NCBI GenBank assembly: GCA_001584585.1
Contig: LSYV01000059.1
Location: 583,153-609,842, forward strand
Length of the DNA stretch: 26,690 nucleotides
From: Gonium pectorale
Lineage: Eukaryota; Chlorophyta; Chlorophyceae; Chlamydomonadales; Volvocaceae
Direction of reading: 5' to 3'
Shown: piece after piece, positions 21,669 to 26,690 of the stretch
Numbering within the stretch: position 1 is the stretch's first letter
Layout: every line of letters starts with the position of its first letter
Position numbers and translations under genes: made by a program
Notes under the pieces: model-generated
Told to the model about the DNA's origin: nothing
The model's database searches: none
The model's input: only the letters and a program-made list of their open reading frames with translations

Positions 21669-21700
21669 GTACTACATCGTAACCATGTACTACATCGTAA
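21669..21700. repeat. 14-bp direct repeat GTACTACATCGTAA
   Basis: Exact copies lie at 21669-21682 and 21687-21700, separated by four bases. They sit at the edge of an AT-rich stretch (21700-21780). No coding or structural feature explains them. Confidence 0.75.
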
Positions 21701-21799
21701 ACACGGGGTTAAAAATAAAGAAACCTGTACACTCAAACCAAGCAAACAGACGGTTGGTCATGATAGGTTCAAAAGGAATGGAAGTAGTGCAACCGCCCT

Positions 21800-22181
21800 T
21801 CAGTGCGCCCACCCAAATCGCACGTGCGCTCCGTCCATGGCGGGCTCCAGCGCATCGTCCCGGCTGATAACCTCAACTGCAACAACCTCAACTGAAACAA
21901 CTGAAACAGACCGCAGCGCCTTGCTCATGTGCAAGCCCACCTTGGCATTGTGCAGCGTCTCACACGCAGCGTCGTACACGCGCCAAGGACCGCACCAGCG
22001 GCGCGAGCATTCGCCAGAGTAGTTGCCGAGTAAACATAGCATACTGTTCTGCAGTACCAAACTGTACCGGTATGTACGGACTATACGGACGAGCGCACCG
22101 AGAGCGCTGCCAATGGAGCAAACGGGTTGCCACGGTTCGGAGATCTCGCGCACTGAACATCAAAAACCGAACACCGAACAC
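21800..22181 (-). other. Two overlapping minus-strand open frames of doubtful status
   Basis: Frame one (21800-22153, 117 codons) includes WRVYDAACETLHNAKVGLHM. Frame two (21960-22181, 73 codons) ends AMFTRQLLWRMLAPLVRSLA plus a short basic tail. Each has a stretch that looks protein-like, but they overlap and cannot both be coding by ordinary means. A CTGCAG acceptor-like site lies at the start of the interesting part in both (near 22050). No start, partner exon or poly(A) signal supports either. They lie beyond the poly(A) signal of the upstream minus-strand gene, so are probably not its exons. Confidence 0.25.
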
Positions 22182-22209
22182 CTACGGCGAGTCTTGTGGG
22201 ACACTCTCC

Positions 22210-22214
22210 TTACA
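22210..22214 (-). terminator. TGTAA polyadenylation signal of the large membrane-protein gene
   Basis: Minus-strand TGTAA lies 172 bases after the stop codon at 22387-22389, a normal position for a green-algal poly(A) signal. It supports the 3' end chosen for that gene. Confidence 0.65.
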
Positions 22215-22386
22215 CACAGGAGTTGGCTGTCAGCTGGCGGGCGCACCACCGCACCACCCCAACCGTCTACTCGGTGAGGTGCCGGCCGCCCACAGCACCG
22301 ACGACGACGACAGGGGCGGCCCGGCTTCCCCCGCCGGCGCCGCCAGCAGCGCAGGCGCCGACGGCCCCGACGCCATCATCCATCCG

Positions 22387-25300
22387 TCATGCCGGGACCA
22401 GGCCGCCGTTGCCAATCACGTCGCCGCCGTCGCCATTGGCGTCATCACCGCCACCATGGTCGCCGCCCCGCCGTTGGTGGTGGCGCAGGAAGCGCCGGCG
22501 TGTGAGTGTGTCGGTGGCCAGGGAGAGGCCCATGCGGGTGAGCACGCACGCGGCGGCCAGGGCCAAGGCGGGCGCCCGCCAGCCGCCGAATGCCTCCCGG
22601 GTCACGGCGAACAGGCTGGGCGCGCCCGCCAGCACCAGCCACACCTGGAGGTACGGCGACAGCTGCCGTACGGATGTCGTAAAGGGCGTGCGATGGGCGG
22701 CGGGCGAGGAGGGCGGAACGTGTAAGGGGGTGGGCGGGGAGGGGCGAACGTGTAAGGGGGTGAAGGGAATGGTGCGGAGAGGCGAGGGAAGCGACCCGCA
22801 CGAGAGGCAGCGGCCAGAGCACCCGTCCGGTGAAGTGACACAGCGGCGACGCGCGGCCAGGGCCCCCAAACAGGCATAGATGGCCACGGAAATGTAAGTG
22901 GAGCTCTTATGGGCTGGCGGACCCCACGGCGGTCGGCGCGGGAAACGCTCTGCGGGGAAGCGCGGGGAAGCGCAAGCTGTCGCGCCGAATCTCCCCATAG
23001 CTGCAACTAGCTGCTTACCCGCCCGACCCTTCCGCCGTGTAGCCGCCCTGCAAGTCGCAAATTGCAAGCGCGGCGGGGATGTTGCCTGGCCCTGGCCCTG
23101 GCCCTGGCCCTGGCCCAAAATCAAGGTGCGTGGGAGCGGGCCGCGCGTGGGCGCCGACCGACCGCCCCACCTACAGCCCCTCGCTCCCCCTCCCTCCCCC
23201 GTCCCCTCCCCCTGGGCCACCTACCTGCGAGAAGCACGGCTCTACGAGGCAGCGCACCAGCCACTGCGGGTTGAGGCGGCGCAGCGAGGCGAACCACGCG
23301 ACCGGCGCCGGCAGCAGCGATGCACCCCAGGGGCCCGGCACCGTGACGGCGGAGACGGCCGTCGCCTCTAGCAAGCCGTTGAGCAGCAGCAGCTGGTTGC
23401 GCCGCCTGGGCGCGCCGGGAAGCGTGCGGGCAGGACCACACGTGTACGACAGTACGAGCACACACGTGGCGTACGTAATGGACGCATTGCCTTCTCATGG
23501 GTCACGTGAGTGGACCCAGACCATGTGACGGCCTTGCCCTCATGCCGTTTCGGTCAGGAGGCAACCGAGTGCCTTTGGAATGGGGACATGTTACGGGGAC
23601 TCACAGTTATACTATTTGCTGGTGCCGCCCGGGCTACCCAATCGTAGGTAGTCACCGCCAAGCGACAACCCTATACATCTAGCTACCTTGCTAGGATAGC
23701 TATCTAGCTGGCTGCGTACCTGTGGCGGACGTAGCCGGGTAGGAGGGCCAGCGCCAGCGGCGCCGCCACGAGGACGAGGTGCGCCCCGCGCAGCATCATG
23801 TGCAGCCGCCAGGACTGCACCGTCGCCGCCGCTGCCGCCGCTGTGACGGCGGCGGCGGCGCCGTCGACGCCAACACTGACCCACGGGACGCCGAGGCCGC
23901 TGCCGTCGCCGCCGAGCGCATCCACCCCAGCGCCGAGCACACCGCTGAGCCCGCCGCCGTGCCAGGCGGTAGCGGCGGCGGCGGCTCCTCCGCCGCCGCT
24001 CCCCTCGCGGTAGGTGCTGAGCAGGGCCTGCGCCGCGCAGGATGGCGCCACTGCCAGCCCCACCAGGTCCATCCACGCGCACTCGGCCGCCTTGAAGCTC
24101 TGGTAGCTCGCCTCGACAGACGGCGGGGAGAAGCCCAGGAGGGCCGCGCGGGGCGACCACAGCAGCGGCACCACCAGCACAGGAGGCGGCTGCGGCTGCG
24201 GCGACTGTGGCCGGCGTGGCGAGTGGGGAAGCGCGGAGCGCCGGCGGCGGCGGGAGGGGACTGCTGGGATTGTGGAGACGGAGGGGGCGGCCGCGGTGGC
24301 AGCAGCCGCGTCCCGGCCAGGCTCTTCCGTATGAGGCACCTCTTGGCCCGTACCTCCTCCTCCTCCCTCTTCGCCACTGCCGCATGGAGTCTCGACAGTG
24401 CAATCGTCGCGGCTGCTGCCGCTGCTGTTTGGGGAGGGCCGCGGCGCTTCCGTCCCCGGCCCCGGCGGCGCCGGCGGCGCCGGCTCCAGCCGCCCCTCCC
24501 GCAGCGCCCTCTGCGCCGCCCACAGGCACGCGACCAGACCCTGCTCCGACAGGAAGCCCAGCACCGCGGCGGTGACGACCTCGCCGGGGCCCCAATCGCC
24601 ACCGACCTGTGCACCCGTCTCCGTGACGGCGGCGGCGGCGCTGTCGTCGGAGGGGGAAGTGCCGGAGCCGGCGCTGCCGTCAGCGCCACTGTCAGGCTGC
24701 AGCCCGGCCACTATGTCTCCCAGGTCCAGAGCGAACGAGGCCAGGTTGCTCTCCGCCAGGTCGGCAGCCGCAGCGGCCAGCGCACCGGCGGCCAGCGGCG
24801 GCTCCGGGTCATGTGCCGTCCCTGCCGATGCTGCGGCGGACGCGGCAGTGCTGTCGACAGGCGGCTCCGATGGGCCTGGCGCTGAGGCCGCAGGTGGTCC
24901 ACCGGCGGCGCCGGCGAGCCCTGGCGCCGGTGGGCCCCTGTGCTGCAGGGTGCGCTCCAGAACCTGTACGACGCCGGGCCCCAGAACATCGCCGTACAGA
25001 TCGCTCATCTCGCGCGCCGCGGCGGCCGGCAGCACCAGCAGCGGCACGGTGCCCAGCGGGGCGCCGCCGCCGCCAACAGCAGCGGCCGCCGCCTCGTCCT
25101 TTCGCTCCTCCTCCTCTCCCTCCTCCTCGCCCTCGTCGCGGTTCAGCGGCAGCAGGTGCAGCAGCAGCACACCCGCGCACCGAAGGGCTGAGGCCGGCAG
25201 GGTGACCCTGCGGGGCAGCCGGGAGGCGAGGCGGAGAGGGTTGGCGGGCAGGGAGACAGGGAGTCACGGGCAGCTTTGCCTTCCAGCGGCAAGCGGCAAG

Positions 25301-26690
25301 GGGTAAGGGGGCGGCTGGGCGGCTGGAATTGAACCATCGGTGACCGTCGGTGAACGAGGCCCGCAATGGGCCGCCCTCAGCTGCATGCAGCTGGACCGCC
25401 GTTTGCAGTCTAGTCGCAGGGAAATCGCGCCCCCCCAACCCCTCCCGCGCCCCCCCAACCCCTCCCGCGCCCCACCTCCCGCGCCCCACCTTCCGGGCCC
25501 CACCTCCCGGGCCCCACCTCCCGGGCCCCACCCAACCTATCCCGCCCCCTCCTCACCGGGCGAATCGGTACTCCGCATCCTCACCGCCGACGCCCATCGC
25601 CCTCGCCAACGCCATCGATGATGCCTCCGCCGCGCCGCCAACGCCCTCAAGCCGTACAGGTGCGTCCAGGTGCGCCGCCTGCCGCCCCGACCGACCCATG
25701 GGTCCGGCCACCACGCAGCGCACCGCCCCCCGCCCACGCAGCCGCCCGGCAGGCAGCAGCGCCAGCACCTCGAGGTCCACGCCTGCGGACGTTGCCGCTG
25801 CCCTTGCTGGAGCTGTATCAGCCCGTTCCTCCTCGTCGGCTGCGGCCGGCGCTGTGGCCTGCATCGGCGGCAGCAGTTCCTGCGCCTCGTAGCCTGCGCC
25901 CCCCTGGACGGTATAGCCAAACGCAGTCCCCGCCCCGGCCGGCTCCAGGTCGCTCGCTATGGGCACGGCGGGAGGCCAGACGAAGGCCCCTCCACTGCCC
26001 GCCGCCGTCGCGGACACCTCTTCGAACTCCACGCCGCCCTCGCCTCCGGTGCCGCCGTCGCCGACGGTGGCGATGCCAGCAGTAGGACAGGACAGCAGCC
26101 GCGCAACGGCGGGCAGGAGGGCGCCTCCGCTACTGCCACGCCCAACCCCACCACTGCCGCCGCCGCCGCCCGCTGCCACGTCGTCGGTCAGCCGCGCGTG
26201 CAGCAGAGTGCAACCAGCCTCCGCATCGCCTGGCTGCCCCTCCTGGGAGTCCCAGCCCTCGCGTCCATGCCCTTCCTCCCCCTCCGCCGCCTGCGCCTCC
26301 TCGAGCTCGTCCACCCGCACCACCATCAGCAGCTGCACGCAGCCCTCCACCGTCACCAGCGATCGCAGCTGCACCGCCGGACGGGGCGCAGGCGTCATCG
26401 GCGGGGATTGGGGCGGGGGAGGCTCGGCAGGACGGCTGCCGCCGCGGCCTCCCAGGGCACTGCCCAAGTGGGTGCCCTCAGCAGCGGCCCCGGCCCCGGA
26501 AGCACTGCTGACGCCGGCGCTTGCCGCGCTGCCGGCGCCGCCGCCTCCGATCCTGCGCGCCGCAGCCGCCGCCGCAGCCGCCGCCGCAGCCGCCGCCCTG
26601 TTGTGCTCGTCCAATGCTGCCGTCGCGGTCTGCCGTACGGCCAGCGCAGCTGCGTCGAAGCTACTGCCGTACGCTGCGTGCGGCACCTTG
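22387..26690 (-). CDS. Large low-complexity multi-pass membrane protein, unrecognised (5' end outside window)
   Basis: Exons in phase: 25557 to beyond 26690, 23720-25207, 23225-23405, 22387-22662; at least 1,025 residues. The visible N-terminal third is Ala/Gly-rich with short ordered blocks such as VQLRSLVTVEGCVQLLMVV and DLEVLALLPAGRLRGRGAV. The middle has an acidic stretch (EEEGEEEERKDE), SDLYGDVLGPGVVQVLE and long disordered segments. The C-terminal third is hydrophobic, with about four to six likely membrane segments (for example LRGAHLVLVAAPLALALLP, SPYLQVWLVLAGAPSLFAV, APALALAAACVL). The tail is Arg/His-rich and then Gly/Asp-rich. I recognise no family; long unassigned membrane proteins of this style are common in volvocine algae. 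The long intron 22663-23224 may hide another exon: YISVAIYACLGALAARR near 22850 is membrane-like, but no phase-compatible acceptor was found. Coding status fairly sure, function unknown. Confidence 0.6.
22715..22762. repeat. Tandem duplication of about 30 bp in an intron
   Basis: GAACGTGTAAGGGGGTG occurs at about 22716-22732 and 22746-22762. The copies sit inside the intron between the last two exons of the membrane-protein gene. Confidence 0.7.
23085..23114. repeat. (CCTGGC)5 hexanucleotide repeat
   Basis: Five perfect CCTGGC units lie in the same 562-bp intron of the membrane-protein gene. They encode nothing in the proposed model. Confidence 0.85.
25426..25535. repeat. Two-tier minisatellite: 2 x 20 bp then 5 x 14 bp
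   Basis: Two perfect 20-bp units (25426-25445, 25446-25465) of CGCGCCCCCCCAACCCCTCC are followed by five 14-bp units starting at 25466, 25480, 25494, 25508 and 25522, of the type CGSGCCCCACCTCC. The array lies in the 349-bp intron 25208-25556 of the membrane-protein gene. On the transcript it is G-rich (GGAGGTGGGGC), starting some 20 bases after the splice donor. Confidence 0.9.

Larger units (their letters stand above)
19644..22386. other. Lower-GC intergenic region with repeats and no firm gene
   Basis: The 2.7 kb between ND4L and the membrane-protein gene are clearly less GC-rich than the rest. They should include the ND4L promoter on the right side of 19643. Visible structure: tandem 35-bp units at 20368-20438, paired CTGCAACCGA-type words around 20270-20350, the second dispersed repeat at 20880-20923, and a 14-bp direct repeat at 21669-21700. 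The open frames have no recognisable domain. Confidence 0.55.

Noticed and set aside
23779..24885. 368-codon plus-strand open frame
   Set aside because: It is antisense to the largest internal exon of the membrane-protein gene and dominated by Arg/Gly runs.
1..26690. tRNA, rRNA or CRISPR array
   Set aside because: I found no B-box-containing cloverleaf, no rRNA-like block and no regularly spaced repeats with unique spacers; the tandem arrays are contiguous minisatellites.

Overview
This window looks like nuclear DNA of a chlamydomonadalean (volvocine-type) green alga. The reasons are high GC; genes split into many short exons by GT-AG introns of roughly 80-930 bp with C-rich acceptors; strong G/C preference at third codon positions; microsatellite-rich introns; and a nuclear gene for the complex I subunit ND4L, which in this algal group has left the mitochondrial genome. 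The species cannot be named from the sequence. All gene models were built by hand from reading frame, splice-site and phase agreement, without transcript support.

Layout, left to right. (1) 244-3452, minus strand: a seven-exon, 3'-incomplete gene for a probable chloroplast-targeted protein with an NTF2/SnoaL-like fold. (2) 3453-4533: a divergent intergenic region. (3) 4534-5672, plus strand: a four-exon gene for VTC1, the small three-helix subunit of the vacuolar transporter chaperone (polyphosphate polymerase) complex. (4) 5673-7995: an intergenic stretch without a convincing gene. (5) 7996-16262, plus strand: a 13-exon gene for VTC4, the catalytic polyphosphate polymerase, with SPX, triphosphate-tunnel and VTC1-like membrane domains. 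(6) 16263-18863: a convergent intergenic region. (7) 18864-19643, minus strand: a two-exon nuclear ND4L (complex I) gene with an N-terminal mitochondrial extension. (8) 19644-22386: a lower-GC, repeat-bearing region with only doubtful ORFs. (9) 22387 to beyond 26690, minus strand: the 3' part of a gene for a large, low-complexity, multi-pass membrane protein that I do not recognise.

The most coherent biology is the pair VTC1-VTC4. Two subunits of the same complex lie in tandem on one strand, about 2.3 kb apart. The complex polymerises cytosolic ATP-derived phosphate into polyphosphate, moves it into acidocalcisomes or vacuoles, and is gated by inositol pyrophosphates through the SPX domain. 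The other recurrent signal is repeat structure: a near-identical 44-46 bp element present twice 20 kb apart, a second family shared in inverted orientation between introns of two genes, a precise 2x20 + 5x14 bp minisatellite, and many copies of a GCCGTACGG-like word.
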